A stretch of 64,000 nt of DNA from Notolepis coatsorum (taxonomy: Eukaryota; Chordata; Actinopteri; Aulopiformes; Paralepididae), in NCBI GenBank assembly GCA_963971535.1, contig OZ020589.1:75410311-75474310 (forward strand), read 5' to 3'. The notes under the pieces are model-generated. The model was not told the DNA's origin, searched no databases, and saw only the letters and a program-made list of their open reading frames with translations. Position 1 is the stretch's first letter. Each line of letters starts with the position of its first letter. The translations under genes were made by a program, and so were the position numbers. Of this stretch, positions 9,565 to 22,180 are shown piece by piece.

Positions 9565-11854
9565 TCATCCATCTGTTCTGTCCATTGACAGCTCCGAAAT
9601 TGGTATAAACAATTATTCACTTATGAGAAGAGATCGAAACAGAAAAGGGGGCGGAGTCTGCGCTTTCATCCGCTCAGACATTAACTATGAGCTTAGATCG
9701 GTCTCTACTGATGAAATCGAATCCCTGTTCTTTGACATTTACCAGCCCCATTCCAAGCCAATTCTATTTGGAATTTGCTACAGACCCCCAGTCTCGACCT
9801 CTTTTTATGAGAGCCTTGAGGCTGTATTGTCAACTTGGGGAGGGGAGGAGAAAGAATGTATATTAATGGGCGATTTTAATACTGATGTCACAAATCCCTC
9901 TGTTCCAACCCACAAAGCTTATACCAATTTCTGTAAACAGTTCAGTCTGAAGCAATTGATCTCAGAGCACACTCGGGTAACTGATGTATCCAAGACTATT
10001 GATTTAATCCTAGTTACAGACAAAGGGAACATCCCCACGAGTGGGGTCATAGAGTATGGGGTCAGTGACCACTATCTCATTTATTGTTCGAGGAAGGTGC
10101 AGAGAAAGGTTTTTACTGGTCATAAAACTATCTTTGCCAGATCCCTCAAGAATTACTCAGGGGACATTCTGAGGGCCCAGCTAGAGCAGGTGAACTGGTC
10201 TCAAGTTCTCAAGGCCAATGAGGTAGACCAAGCATGGGGCACTTTTAAATCTCTGTTCTTGAAGGTTATAAACTCTGTAGCCCCCCTTAGACAAACCAGA
10301 GTGAAGCAGCGATCAGACCCATGGTTTGACCACACCATAGGTGATAGTATCAAACTGAGGGACTCAGCCCTAGCCAAGTTTAACCGTTCTCACGATCAGG
10401 CTGACTTTGATCACTTCAAAAGACTCAGGAACCAGACTCAGGAAAAGATCAGGATAGCTAAGAGAGAATACTTTGCAGAAACCCTCAAGGAGAACAGCAA
10501 TGACCCAACTAAACTGTGGAAAACCCTCAAGCAGCTAGGCTGTGGGGGCGATGCCAACCAAAGGACTACTGAGTCCAACATAGGCCTGTCCACAGACAAG
10601 GGAATGGAGTTTGATAAAAAGAATGTAGCCACAATCTTTAATAATTTCTTTACATCGGTAGCAGGTAAGCTTGTCTCTAACCTACCTCCCAAGACAGAGC
10701 AGTTTGGTGATGACTTTGTTTCCAACTACTATAGCCAAACGAGGGGTCAAGGCAAACTCATTCTCCTTAAGCAAGGTGTCAGTAGTCAAAGTGTCTGCGA
10801 TGCTGGGTGAGCTCAAAATCAAGAAGGCCACAGGTTATAGATGGCATCAGTGCCAGGTTTCTGAGGGATGCAGCCGGAGTTATAGCTCCATCAGTAACCC
10901 ATATTATTAACCTCTCCCTGGACCTAGGCAAGGTACCCACCGACTTCAAGAATGCCAAAGTCATCCCTATATATAAAAAAGGGAGCAAATCTGACCCCAG
11001 AAATTATAGACCAGTCTCAATTTTAAGTGTGTTATCCAAAGTCCTAGAGAAGATAGTCCATGAACAAGTCCAGGAATATGCAAGCAGCCACAACCTCCTG
11101 TACGATCTCCAATCTGGCTTTAGGAAGTCCTACTCTACTGAAACATGTCTTCTTTATCTTACAGACAGTATCAGGAAGGAGATAGATTCAGGTAAGCTGT
11201 GTGGGCTAGTTCTTCTAGACCTACAGAAGGCTTTTGACACAGTGAACCATGACCTACTGCTCTCCAAGCTTAAGGCCTTGGGTATGTCTGAGACAGTGGT
11301 CAGATGGTTCTCTTCCTACCTTTCTGATAGGGTGCAGCGGGTTGAGGTCAGTGGCACTATGTCAGAGGCCAAGCCCATTGTATGTGGGGTCCCACAAGGA
11401 AGCGTGCTAGGACCGCTCCTTTTTTTACTGTACATATATGACATGTCAGCAGCATGCTCATGTAACTTGTTTTTATTTGCAGACGACTCAGCCCTGCTAG
11501 TCTCACACAAGGATCAGAACACACTAGAACAGATGCTAGGAGAAGAACTTGCAGGGGTCAGCAGTTGGCTTTCGGACAACAGGCTTTCTCTTCACCTAGG
11601 TAAGACAGAGGCAGTACTATTGGGCTCCAAGCCCAAGCTCAGGAAAGCACGGGAGTTTAACATCCAGTTAGGAGCTGTAACCCTAAAACAGCAAAAAAAA
11701 GCGAAGTATCTAGGCTGTATGATAGACGGGAGCCTAGATGGGGAGGCTATGGCCTCCCAAGTACTGGGCAAAGTCAACGCCCGCACCAGGTACCTAGCTA
11801 GGAAAGCCAACCTCCTTGGCAGAGATAGCCTCAGGCTACTAGCAAATAGCCTAG
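9565..11854 (+). pseudogene. CR1/L2-type LINE endonuclease-RT, piece 1 of 3
   Basis: Plus-strand LINE polyprotein lacking the endonuclease N-terminus. Endonuclease motifs are GGGVCAFIR, GICYRPP, LMGDFNTDV, IDLILVTD and SDHYLIYC. The RT domain follows: VIPIYKKGSKSDPRNYRPVS, LDLQKAFDTVNHD (first catalytic Asp), GVPQGSVLGPLLF and LFADDSALL (catalytic FADD near 11475-11495). Two frameshifts, at about 10740 and about 10833, separate the open frames 9623-10810 and 10807-11874. The frame is interrupted at the CTAG target (11851-11854) by the 10-kb LTR element and continues at 21914. Confidence 0.88.
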
Positions 11855-12697
11855 TGTCGTATATTTCGAAATGAAAACATGAACATAGCAACTGTACAAA
11901 ATGATACTGGACGAAAATGCTGTTGGTAAACTGTAAAGGAGCGACCGGGGTTCCAGGAGAAATGGTGTCCGTTAGCACCAGGCCTACAGAGGGTAGAGGC
12001 AGGTTGACTCCCCAGAAACAGATGGCTGACCTTAAGACAATTACTGACCCCTCCAGGCTATCTTGAAGGAAGCCAGGACAGATGTCTTGTAGATAATAGC
12101 TGACCAGCCGTGTGACCCAGGCCATGCAACGGCAGCTGCTGCTGACTAACGGACAGGGTCAGAAAGGTGACACCAATGGTGGGAATCTTCCTTTCACATC
12201 ACAGAGAACTGCCACTAGTTGAAAAACAGTGCAAATCAATGATATACTAATAGGTTTAGCAATTTCATAGGTTACATGTAGGCATAACTCTTAGAACTAC
12301 TAGAATAACTTAGTCACAATAAAGAATAAAAACTCTTAAATACTAGAAGGTAAAACTATACAAATATTGGTCACATGATTTAATCAGGAAATAAGGTGTT
12401 CTATTAAAGGACGGATATATAGGGTTTGTTGTCTGGGCACTGTCTGAAAGTAGTCTGTTTCTTATCTATACTATGTAAACATTTTGTCACAAGCATGAGG
12501 ATGTATTACTCAGTGAAACGGAATCCTCTCATCAAGTAATGATTAAACGGCCCGGCAAGATTCTATGGTGAAACGGTTGTGTCAGCAGAATAAGTGTAAC
12601 ATGTTGAGACAAGCCGGCTACAAGGGGTGGCCAAATAAGGAAACCAGATTATGGACGTGAATAGGCAGGCAGGGACGCTCTCTCTCTCCCCCTCCCC

Positions 12698-12765
<68 letters not shown>

Positions 12766-13351
12766 CTGATAAAAAGGGCTGATGGCGACACACAAGAAGG
12801 AGACACGCCACACACCAGAAAGGACCTGGAGAGCGACACAGAACTCGAGAGCCGAGCCTGAGACACAGCGAGAAGGATCCTGAGAGCATGGAGACACAGA
12901 GCCATGGACACAGACGATGACAGAGATCGAGGCTCAGAGCAGACTCCGCCGATACGAAAGCAAGCGCTCCCTGCCTGATCGGCGAGGAGACCAGGTTGCC
13001 TTGACAACCACACCACGAACCACGAGAGAGAACGGTTGTTGCCAAGGAACCAAGAGACAACAACGCCAGCACCGAGAAGAAAACTCTGATCACCCTAGCT
13101 GATCCGAGCATGGACCCAACAAGCCACATGAAAGAGACAATTAGATTGAACCAAAGAGACGATGTACTTGTTGATTCCTAAGCTGTGGTATTAATAAACA
13201 CCGCAGTTGTTTTTGACCACGTTGTCAGCTCCTCTCTTTACTTGAACCGAACATCTGAGAAATACCTAACCAATGCAGAGGAATGGGTACTAGAAAACTA
13301 TACGATCAATGAACTTAGATATAGGTAAATGAAGAACAGAAAGATACTTCA
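11855..13351 (+). mobile_element. 5' LTR of the 10-kb Gag-only element
   Basis: 1497 bp, beginning TGTCGTATATTTC and ending AAGATACTTCA. By eye it differs from the 3' LTR at two substitutions (near 11868 and 12079) plus length of the (TC)n tract (12678-12762). A TATA-like GATAAAAAG follows the (TC)n tract near 12768, and AATAAA occurs at 13193-13198. This suggests U3 up to about 12.79 kb, then R and U5. Open frames across it are shadows of (GA)n and of the long U3. Confidence 0.9.
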
Positions 13352-13375
13352 ATTGGTGCGGTGACCCGTGCTGCA
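13352..13375 (+). promoter_or_regulatory. Primer binding site candidate
   Basis: TGGTGCGGTGACCCG begins at 13354, two bases after the LTR. It resembles the tRNA-His primer complement (TGGTGCCGTGACTCG) with two mismatches in the first 15 positions. Position and the TGG start support a PBS; the tRNA identity is tentative. Confidence 0.6.
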
Positions 13376-16300
13376 TTCGACCGGAACCGGTTGGAGACGA
13401 CTGAAAGCTACTTCTGGAAGATGGACCTCGTCGACGCCTCTACGACTGAAAGAATCGTCACCGCTTCGACAGGCCAGTGGGACTAGGTGAGTAGTGATGG
13501 CGTTTAAAATTGGTAATGGTCGAAGCAGTCTCGCATTTTGGGGTTGCTATTACTTTGATTAGGAATGAGTTGTAAATGGACCAGGATAAGGTTGGTGTTG
13601 GAGGGGATCGGGGTCCAGGGTTCACAACCTGGTTCTGGTCTCAGCCACACGCCGGCGCTGCGCTTAGGAAGCGTAGGGGGTAGGGGATGTTCGGTTAGGA
13701 TGCCTGTGGGTGGTACAATGCCAAAATGAGGAGAGGAAATAGATGTCTATATTTAGTTAGCTTAGGGGGATAGGCTAGGGATAGGTAAAATATTTGAGTT
13801 GACCGGCGTGGAAGCGGTAGAACGGGGATTGGTCACAGATAGCGGGACGAGAGACTGTGAGTGACGAGGTGGTTCATTAGAGGGTAAGGTAAAGAGTTTA
13901 ATGAGGGAACCGTGGTGTAGTACAGGGATAGCCTGGTTCCACGAAGAGAACAGAGAACGGAGTGTAGGGTATACTGAGAACAGAGTACAATGGGGATTAA
14001 TTGGTTGCTTTTTGCCAGACCGTCGAGGCTTCACTCTTAGAATCGGCGCGTGTGACAGGCGAGTTTTGAAAGACGTTTCATGCGGAGCTGTTATATCGTG
14101 GCCCGACATAATCTACTAAGATTGAGAGGATGGGGAGTTAGGATGACATTGGGAAAGTAACCTTTGGAGTAAAGCACTTTGGAAGTAGATACTGCACATG
14201 TGATTAGAACATAGGAGAATATTGTGTGAAAAAGGCGAGGAAATGCGTTTGGAAGGAATGTGTACAAATGAATGGTATGCTTATGAATGGGACATTGTTT
14301 TGCTAAGTATATGTGTTTGAATGGATGAATGTTAGGAGCTCTGAGTGAATGCCAAGGTATTTTTTTATTATTATGGAACATGGGTGGTCAAGGCGGCAGC
14401 AGGAGAAACCGCACCCCTGTCCGGAAGAGAGGCGTTTATTTAGCTGCCGGCGTTAGCTGAGGGCAACGAGACTAACGTGTGGACGCTGTGTTGCGTTGTC
14501 GAGTGAATTGAATGAATGGCAAGTGTGATGGAACCTAGATGATGTGTAATGTTCGTTAAAATTTTTCAAAACGGTGGTGTGGAAGCGCTAAAAATAATGT
14601 AGTAACGATCAAAAGAAACAGAGATTTTGGAGCTGATGACGTCACTGGGAGCGTCTAAGCTGGGGGAGCGTTGGATGTTAAATACTGTGTATTTCGGTCA
14701 GGCGGGGCCACTCGGGCGAGCATACTAGAATAAGGATAATGATATATGTTCTGTGAACAGGGGCTAAATAGGATTAAAGTTATGTTGCGGGGGAAAGCAG
14801 GGGTTGTGTAAACGTCGCGATGTGTTGTGCCGCTCGGATCAACAGGAGAATGGGCCGTTTAGGTGGAGTGATGTTGGATGCTAAGCTAGGCTAATAGGAG
14901 CTAGCGGCACTGAGCTAACGAAGCTAAGATGCTAAGCTACCTGTGCTAACAATATAGCATGATTGAACTCTCAGAGAATATCGCGTGTTGCTACTCTTTG
15001 GTGGCTGGCGCGGGATCTTGGAGAGGCGGAGGACAGGGACTTCCGGTGTAAGGGGATTCTGGGAGTTGTAGTTTTGTGGTTGAGGTGGAACGTCAAGTTG
15101 ACGTCTTGGTGTGGTTACGTGATGACGCACTTGCGGGGGAGGCGTGGGCGCCTCCTGCAGGACGTGGTGAGAACTGTGGTGCAATAAGGGTGATGAGCGA
15201 ACGTTCCAGTGGAGGGCAGTGTTGCCTCTTTGATAGTTACACCTCTCCTTTACAGGTAAAACGAGGTGCAGTAGGCAACGGCAGAACGTTTGTGATTATT
15301 ATAGGTTTTGAGTAGCGACCATTTGTGGGGATTTGTAAATTCTTTATATTCGGTTTTTTCAGTTGTTGATGATGAATGTGTATACTTGTTTGATTATAAA
15401 TCTGTATTTGTTATGGGCCAAGTATGATGGCGTTGGGTGATGGGATTTTGCGTGAACCCCCCCCCCCCCCCCCTTTTTCCTCTGTCTCTTCCTCCCTCGT
15501 TCACACTCTCTCCCTCCCTCCCTCCCTCCCTCCCTCTCTCCCTCCTTCCCTCCCTCCCTCCCTCCCTCCCTCCCTCCCTCCCTCCCCCCCCCCCCCCCCC
15601 GCCCCCCTCCGCTCCATCCCTATCTCCCAGCTTGACTTTGTGAGATGACGGGTGCGCAAAGGGAGTTTTGTATAGGATGTTGTTGCCTTTATGGTGGGCT
15701 TGGAGTGTTGGTTATATTAATATAGTGTTACTTGCTAAATTAGGATTACATAAGGATAAATAGAATATTCATGGTCGTTTTGGAGCCCTCCCCCCCTCCC
15801 TATATGTCTCTCCTCCCTATATATTAGGGGCTCCATGCGGACTCTTTTAGTCTGGTTAAATTATTAAGGTTGATTTGAGTTAAAGTTGGCAGCAGATGAT
15901 GGTAATGGTGTTTGGAGTCCTGTGGGTAAACGAGACCAGGCAATACGGAGTGATCTGCTGATTGAGTGTAGGCGGGTTTGGTAATAGTTAATGTTGCATT
16001 GTGTGCCCCCCCCCCCCCCCTTTCCTCCCCTCAGTCCCTGGATCCCTGTATCCCTCCCTCCTTTTTCTTTTCCCTCCGCCCCCCTCTGTCTCTCCTTGTA
16101 TTTCTCCCTGTGGTTCTCCATCCCTAGATTGTGGCGTATGTTGTGGGCATTTGGTTGTGGGTTTATTTGAACTGCGTTGTTATTATGTATGTGAAGTAGG
16201 TACCGGATGGGCGCTGGCCTGTCTAGGTGCAGGTGGTGGTAGGATGATTTGTGATATTCTTGGTGTGATAAGGCTTGGGGTGTTTCCGTTCAGGTTCGAA

Positions 16301-17335
16301 ACTGAAGGGAGGACGCTTTGGGCTGTAGGTTGACGGTTCTTTGTGTATTCAAGGGGCTGAGGAATATTGCGGTGGCATAGTGCGAGTGTCCATGAATTTA
16401 TTAACATGGCCAGCTGTACTATGTGTCGGTCGGGGTTTTAGTGATCTAAGTTGCTAAAAGTTTATTGTTTTCCCTGATTGGTGGTTGGTAGCAGTAACAA
16501 CACTAATTGATTTTTATTAAGTGTTGTGAGGGGGTAATGGTTGTGTGTAAGGATGAATGAAATTGATGTTGTATGAGGAGTGTGAATGAAATTGATGTTG
16601 TATGAGGAGTGTGAAGCAAAAGCGAATAATGCATTTAGTCGATACGCTAATCGGGCATTTAAAGTAAGAAATAAGGTTAGGATGAACAGATTCATCAAGC
16701 AAAGAGAGATTGGAACGGATGAAAGACCAGGTTTACCAGGATTATTAGACAAATTGATAGGCATGGGACTAATGATTATGTTTCCCAGAAAATCAGGTGG
16801 AGAGAACACACAGGGGATTGGAAACCTCCAGTGTTCCTGTTGAAGGAACGGACAATCAAGATAAGCTGTATCGTTATTATTCAAACAGATCACACTGTGT
16901 CTCTCTAAATATTTTAGTATAGTGTTGCCCGACATTTCCAATGCATAACGAATAGTGGAAATAACAGGGAAATGCCACTGTATTAAGTCTGGATGTTTTT
17001 GCTTTCTTTCTGTACAGGTGCTCGGCTGGACAGAAGCTCTAGACGATTTCCATAACCATCTAGGGAAACGGCTGTAATGAGCCTTGGTATAAGTATGAAT
17101 GATAAGCCAGTTATCAATCCTTGTCTGCACAGTAAAAATTTGACAGTGTGAGTGTTTTAACTCAAGTAAGTAGAAATAGTGAAAGACAGAGAAACTTGTT
17201 TTTTCAAACGATGATTACAGGAGTGTTTGAAAGTGGAATGAATGACAGTAACATAGGAAGTTCACCTTAGTGGAACATTGATAGGAACAACTGAAGCGTT
17301 AAATGCAATAACAATAGAATAACAACAACAACAAA
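13376..17335 (+). other. Long non-coding leader of the Gag-only element
   Basis: About 4 kb between PBS and ORF without a supportable frame. It contains C-rich runs (about 15457-15473, 15584-15601, 16005-16020), a CCCT-rich tract (15510-15600) and a direct repeat of a 38-bp segment near 16551-16613. A leader this long is unusual for a coding LTR element. Confidence 0.6.
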
Positions 17336-18463
17336 ATGGAAAAGGGCCTTAGTGATCAGGCCATTGGGGGGAGAAGGCCGAGAGCCTCTGCAGACATTTC
17401 CCAGATAGACTTTACCAGTGATTATGATCTGATTGATTGGAATATGGACTTCTCTCATGTGACCAGTACGACAGAAGGACTTGAAATGTTGACTTTGGTT
17501 CCAATACAGGGGAGTGAACCAGTGACAACGGTGTTACTCCAACCAGAACCGATTCAAGCTGGAGTGTCCATTGCAGGCGACTGCAGTTTAACCAAGGTAC
17601 AGAAAAAGAGACTGAGGAGGGCGGCGTTGTTACAGCGGTCCCGCGAAGTCCACTCTGGCCGGATGGCTGGAACTGAGACCGACAGCAGGTATGGAATACA
17701 CGAACAGTTTCTACAGCCCACCCGTTTCCCATGTCCACCCTGCCCTCAGCACCAAAGCCAAGATGAGAGGCGGAGCCCAGCGATGGGAAGTCAAACCGCC
17801 AGTGCTGAGATGGGGGAAGAGGCAGCATACTATAGACAACAGAGAGCGTTTGTGACAGCGTTCGAACAACATGAGGCAGTTCATCGAGATCTGATGAAGA
17901 CACAGTTGGAGATCGGTCAAGCCGCACACGAGACTCAGAGATTGGAACGAGAACTGGCAAGAAAGGCTGCGCTACTAGAAGCGACAGCTGTTGAGATCAT
18001 GCTTCGGGCGTCTGACCTAGGCCGCCGGGATCAAAGAGTGCCCTGTGCCCCGTTGCCCGGACAGGGAACTGGGCCGCGACAGGGTGAACAGAACCGCAGG
18101 AGGGGTGAGTTTCTAGGCCCCTCCCAACAAGAGAAGGCCCGAGGAGAGGCAGCAGAAAAGGACAGGTATGCCCCTCTCTCCTCCAGGCAACAGGACATGC
18201 GACCAGAGGACAGGAGAGGGGTGGACCTGGCGAGGACTGTGGGATGCCAGCCGAGAGACTGCGGGAGTCGTGGTAAACTGGAACCCCTGGGATGGCCGGC
18301 GTCGGCTGTGTGCTGGGATTGTGGGGAGGTTGGCCATTTCGCTCGGTCATGTGACAAAGGGTGGAGGGCTCAGCAAAAGTCCAGTAGAAGGCGAGAGTCC
18401 ATCAGAAAACAGAGTTGCTGGAAATATGGAGAGTTGGGACATTTTCAGAGGGGGTGTAAATAG
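17336..18463 (+). CDS. Gag-like protein with coiled coil and zinc knuckles
   Basis: 375-residue ORF starting at an ATG after a stop-rich leader. The N-terminal third has no motif I recognise. Residues about 145-225 are rich in A, E, Q, R and L, with heptad-like spacing (EQHEAVHRDLMKTQLEIGQ, RLERELARKAALLEA), so a coiled coil is likely. A basic, proline- and glutamine-rich linker follows. The C-terminus has a complete CCHC knuckle (CWDCGEVGHFARSC) and a second one whose second Cys is Tyr (CWKYGELGHFQRGC). Nucleic-acid binding in a nucleocapsid role is expected from the family. No capsid major homology region is evident, and the protein is short for a retroviral Gag. No pol follows. Confidence 0.75.
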   Translation: MEKGLSDQAIGGRRPRASADISQIDFTSDYDLIDWNMDFSHVTSTTEGLEMLTLVPIQGSEPVTTVLLQPEPIQAGVSIAGDCSLTKVQKKRLRRAALLQRSREVHSGRMAGTETDSRYGIHEQFLQPTRFPCPPCPQHQSQDERRSPAMGSQTASAEMGEEAAYYRQQRAFVTAFEQHEAVHRDLMKTQLEIGQAAHETQRLERELARKAALLEATAVEIMLRASDLGRRDQRVPCAPLPGQGTGPRQGEQNRRRGEFLGPSQQEKARGEAAEKDRYAPLSSRQQDMRPEDRRGVDLARTVGCQPRDCGSRGKLEPLGWPASAVCWDCGEVGHFARSCDKGWRAQQKSSRRRESIRKQSCWKYGELGHFQRGCK

Positions 18464-18839
18464 GGGGTGTCTGCATAGGTCATAGGTTGATTAAGAGCGA
18501 AGCGGAAATGCACAAACAAAGCCTTTTGGGTGCTCGAGTAAATAGAGTTATTGATAAATTAAAATGGAAAATGAGACTGATTAGAATAAGGATAGAGACG
18601 AGGATACATAGATACGGTTTGATTAAGTGTGCAAGTTACTAAAATGGTTTGGAAGACTAACCAGGGTAAGTTGGGGCTATAGAGGGATGAAGTAACTGGG
18701 AATATTGCATGGGATAATCAAACTAACAAAATTGATGGTTTTAGACAGGGACAATGGAACATTTAATATTAGACAGAGTTAGAAACAAAGGACTATTTAT
18801 AGTAGTGATTACATACTTGATCGAAGGGTGGTCAAGTTG

Positions 18840-18871
<32 letters not shown>

Positions 18872-20426
18872 TTCATTACTTATTTTATTTCTTTTTGGAT
18901 TTTTAATTTTGCTGTCTTAGTTTTTGCGGGGGTATTTGTGCCTCTAGATAATAGTTGAATTCTGTTGGATGGGTGTGTAGCATGTAGGCACTCACAGTTT
19001 TTTTGTTTATTTACAATTTTCTTTGTTTTTGTTTGACTATGTTTTTTTTTTGGGAGCTGGCTGGCTGGGAGGGATCTCTCGCCGGTCAGGGATAGCAGGT
19101 GGTGGTGACACAGCGAGGCTGGTAGGAAGTCTGAGATAATGAGCTGGAAACTGAGAATGGACGGGAGCTGGTTCATGGTTTGTTTTCCGCTCATTGAGAG
19201 TCCAGATGTAGAATCTGGGCGGTTGTGTCACTTTTTGGGTTTGGTAAGTGTTGGGGAAACATATTTCTCTGTCTATAGAAAGCTCTGTAGGTTTTTGGTC
19301 GTAAATTGGCCGAAATAGTGTTCATGTAGGGTGCTGACATGTGAATTTGATGATTGACTTATGAGGACTCTGCACCGGCTTGTTGAAAGCTGGCGGAGTG
19401 TGTGTGATGTGTGTTTAAAGGAACTGTGGTTTGTTGACCATGCACCTAGGTTCTGTTGGTGATTGGCCTCGTCTAGAGCTGACTGTCCGGACCGAGGAGC
19501 TGTCGGGAAACAAGGTAGTGAAATAATGGATATTCCACTTTCAAGGGTGGAGGTAGTTGTGTTGATCTTGAGATATTGAATCTAGTAAAACAGTACAGCA
19601 CAAAAAGAAATGAGACAAAGGTGATTTGATTGAATGCTAACGTAAGCTGTGAAATACATAGATAAAGGATTTGGAGAAAAATGTATTGTCAAAATGCAGA
19701 ACAGTAAAGATGTATCTGCGAAAATAAAAGTTTCCAATCTATTGTGTGTTTTGTAAATAATAATCCAAAATGCAAAAAGGACAGAGGGAAAATCGTTTCC
19801 TTCTGTGGAAAAATCGGAGCAGTACCAGGGATCTGCATACAACGAAGAAGAGGCGGTGATTAGCACAAAATACAACAAGAAGAAACAAAACGGTCAAAAA
19901 CGAGTTAGCAGTAAAGGCCTCAGGAGGTTGAAATAGGGATAACGGACAGGGAGGTAATTGAGGCCTCAGTGGTCTTTTTAAGGAGAAAAAATGATTTATG
20001 TTGCTTGTTTGAATTTCCCTCAAATGTTTAGAACTGTTAGTCTTATATTGGTGTGAGGTAAATCTTTTCTTGCAGAGTCCATTACACAAAATAGACATTT
20101 AAGCTAATTACATGGATAAAGTAGTCTAAACAAAAAAGCTATTATTGAAAGAGTGTTTCTTGTAAAAACAGGAACAGCTTTCTTAGACTGGATGTTGTAT
20201 TTATAACTGATAATGTGTATAAACTGTGAAAGGAGGAAAAGGTAGGTGAAATGATGATTTTGTAACTGTACAGATGGAAATGGGTTTTGTAGTTCGATTT
20301 GTGTAAATTTTGGATTTTTTTGAAATTTTGGAAAATATTAGCAAAAATTATGATTATGATTTTAACATGTTTTAATTTAGAATATTGATGCTGTATAGGA
20401 GGTTATTAAACCCCCTAAGGGTGGAT
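18464..20426 (+). other. 3' non-coding interior of the Gag-only element
   Basis: AT-rich sequence without a convincing frame, including a run of about 28 A (18845-18872). The bases before the 3' LTR, AAGGGTGGAT (20418-20427), are a weak polypurine-tract candidate. I see no trace of pol, which argues for absence rather than recent frameshifting. Confidence 0.55.
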
Positions 20427-21269
20427 TGTCGTATATTTCTAAATGAAAACATGAACATAGCAACTGTACAAAATGATACTGGACGAAAATGCTGTTGGTA
20501 AACTGTAAAGGAGCGACCGGGGTTCCAGGAGAAATGGTGTCCGTTAGCACCAGGCCTACAGAGGGTAGAGGCAGGTTGACTCCCCAGAAACAGATGGCTG
20601 ACCTTAAGACAATTACTGACCCCTCCAGGCTATCTTGAAGGAAGCCAGGACAGAGGTCTTGTAGATAATAGCTGACCAGCCGTGTGACCCAGGCCATGCA
20701 ACGGCAGCTGCTGCTGACTAACGGACAGGGTCAGAAAGGTGACACCAATGGTGGGAATCTTCCTTTCACATCACAGAGAACTGCCACTAGTTGAAAAACA
20801 GTGCAAATCAATGATATACTAATAGGTTTAGCAATTTCATAGGTTACATGTAGGCATAACTCTTAGAACTACTAGAATAACTTAGTCACAATAAAGAATA
20901 AAAACTCTTAAATACTAGAAGGTAAAACTATACAAATATTGGTCACATGATTTAATCAGGAAATAAGGTGTTCTATTAAAGGACGGATATATAGGGTTTG
21001 TTGTCTGGGCACTGTCTGAAAGTAGTCTGTTTCTTATCTATACTATGTAAACATTTTGTCACAAGCATGAGGATGTATTACTCAGTGAAACGGAATCCTC
21101 TCATCAAGTAATGATTAAACGGCCCGGCAAGATTCTATGGTGAAACGGTTGTGTCAGCAGAATAAGTGTAACATGTTGAGACAAGCCGGCTACAAGGGGT
21201 GGCCAAATAAGGAAACCAGATTATGGACGTGAATAGGCAGGCAGGGACGCTCTCTCTCTCCCCCTCCCC

Positions 21270-21327
<58 letters not shown>

Positions 21328-21913
21328 CTGATAAAAAGGGCTGATGGCGACACACAAGAAGGAGACACGCCACACACCAGAAAGGACCTGGAGAGCGACA
21401 CAGAACTCGAGAGCCGAGCCTGAGACACAGCGAGAAGGATCCTGAGAGCATGGAGACACAGAGCCATGGACACAGACGATGACAGAGATCGAGGCTCAGA
21501 GCAGACTCCGCCGATACGAAAGCAAGCGCTCCCTGCCTGATCGGCGAGGAGACCAGGTTGCCTTGACAACCACACCACGAACCACGAGAGAGAACGGTTG
21601 TTGCCAAGGAACCAAGAGACAACAACGCCAGCACCGAGAAGAAAACTCTGATCACCCTAGCTGATCCGAGCATGGACCCAACAAGCCACATGAAAGAGAC
21701 AATTAGATTGAACCAAAGAGACGATGTACTTGTTGATTCCTAAGCTGTGGTATTAATAAACACCGCAGTTGTTTTTGACCACGTTGTCAGCTCCTCTCTT
21801 TACTTGAACCGAACATCTGAGAAATACCTAACCAATGCAGAGGAATGGGTACTAGAAAACTATACGATCAATGAACTTAGATATAGGTAAATGAAGAACA
21901 GAAAGATACTTCA
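20427..21913 (+). mobile_element. 3' LTR of the 10-kb Gag-only element
   Basis: 1487 bp and nearly identical to the 5' LTR. It has a shorter (TC)n tract (21249-21324). It is followed by the CTAG duplication and the continuing LINE frame. Confidence 0.9.
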
Positions 21914-22180
21914 CTAGTACTCTGCCACTTTGACTATGGTAGCGTGTCTTGGTTCGAGGGCCTGACAGTGACCATAAAAAAGAAGCTTCAGGTTTCCCAA
22001 AATAAGCTGGTAAGGGTGGTAATGGGTCTTGGCCCTCGCACCCACATAGGGAGGAGTCACTTTCAGGAGCTAAACTGGCTTCCTGTGGAGGCCAGAGTTA
22101 CCCAGCTCAGACTGAACATAGTGCACAATATTATAAACCAAAGGTCCCCTAGATACCTCCAGAACTACTTCACCCCGGTC
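21914..22180 (+). pseudogene. CR1/L2-type LINE, piece 2 of 3
   Basis: After the CTAG duplication the LINE frame continues as LCHFDYGSVSWFEGL, then ELNWLPVEARVTQLRLN and SPRYLQNYFTPV, the C-terminal region after the RT. It is cut by the foldback element at 22181. The last 9 bases (ACCCCGGTC, 22172-22180) are the left target duplication. Confidence 0.85.

Larger units (their letters stand above)
11855..21913 (+). mobile_element. 10.06-kb LTR retrotransposon with a Gag-like ORF and no pol
   Basis: Two long direct repeats (11855-13351 and 20427-21913) have TG...CA ends and a perfect 4-bp target duplication CTAG (11851-11854, 21914-21917). Removing the element restores the LINE frame. A PBS-like TGGTGCGGTGACC lies two bases after the 5' LTR. 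The 7.07-kb interior holds one convincing ORF (17336-18463), Gag-like with zinc knuckles. No protease, RT, RNase H, integrase or env motif was found on either strand. The layout resembles plant TR-GAG elements. It would need pol in trans. Confidence 0.88.

Noticed and set aside
12563..13129. ORFs with ERERER runs in the LTRs (also near 21135-21691)
   Set aside because: Produced by the (TC)n tract and LTR sequence; the two copies are simply the two LTRs.
15864..17130. Several ORFs in the leader of the 10-kb element
   Set aside because: No recognisable domain, low-complexity Pro/Ser or antisense composition; not supported as genes.
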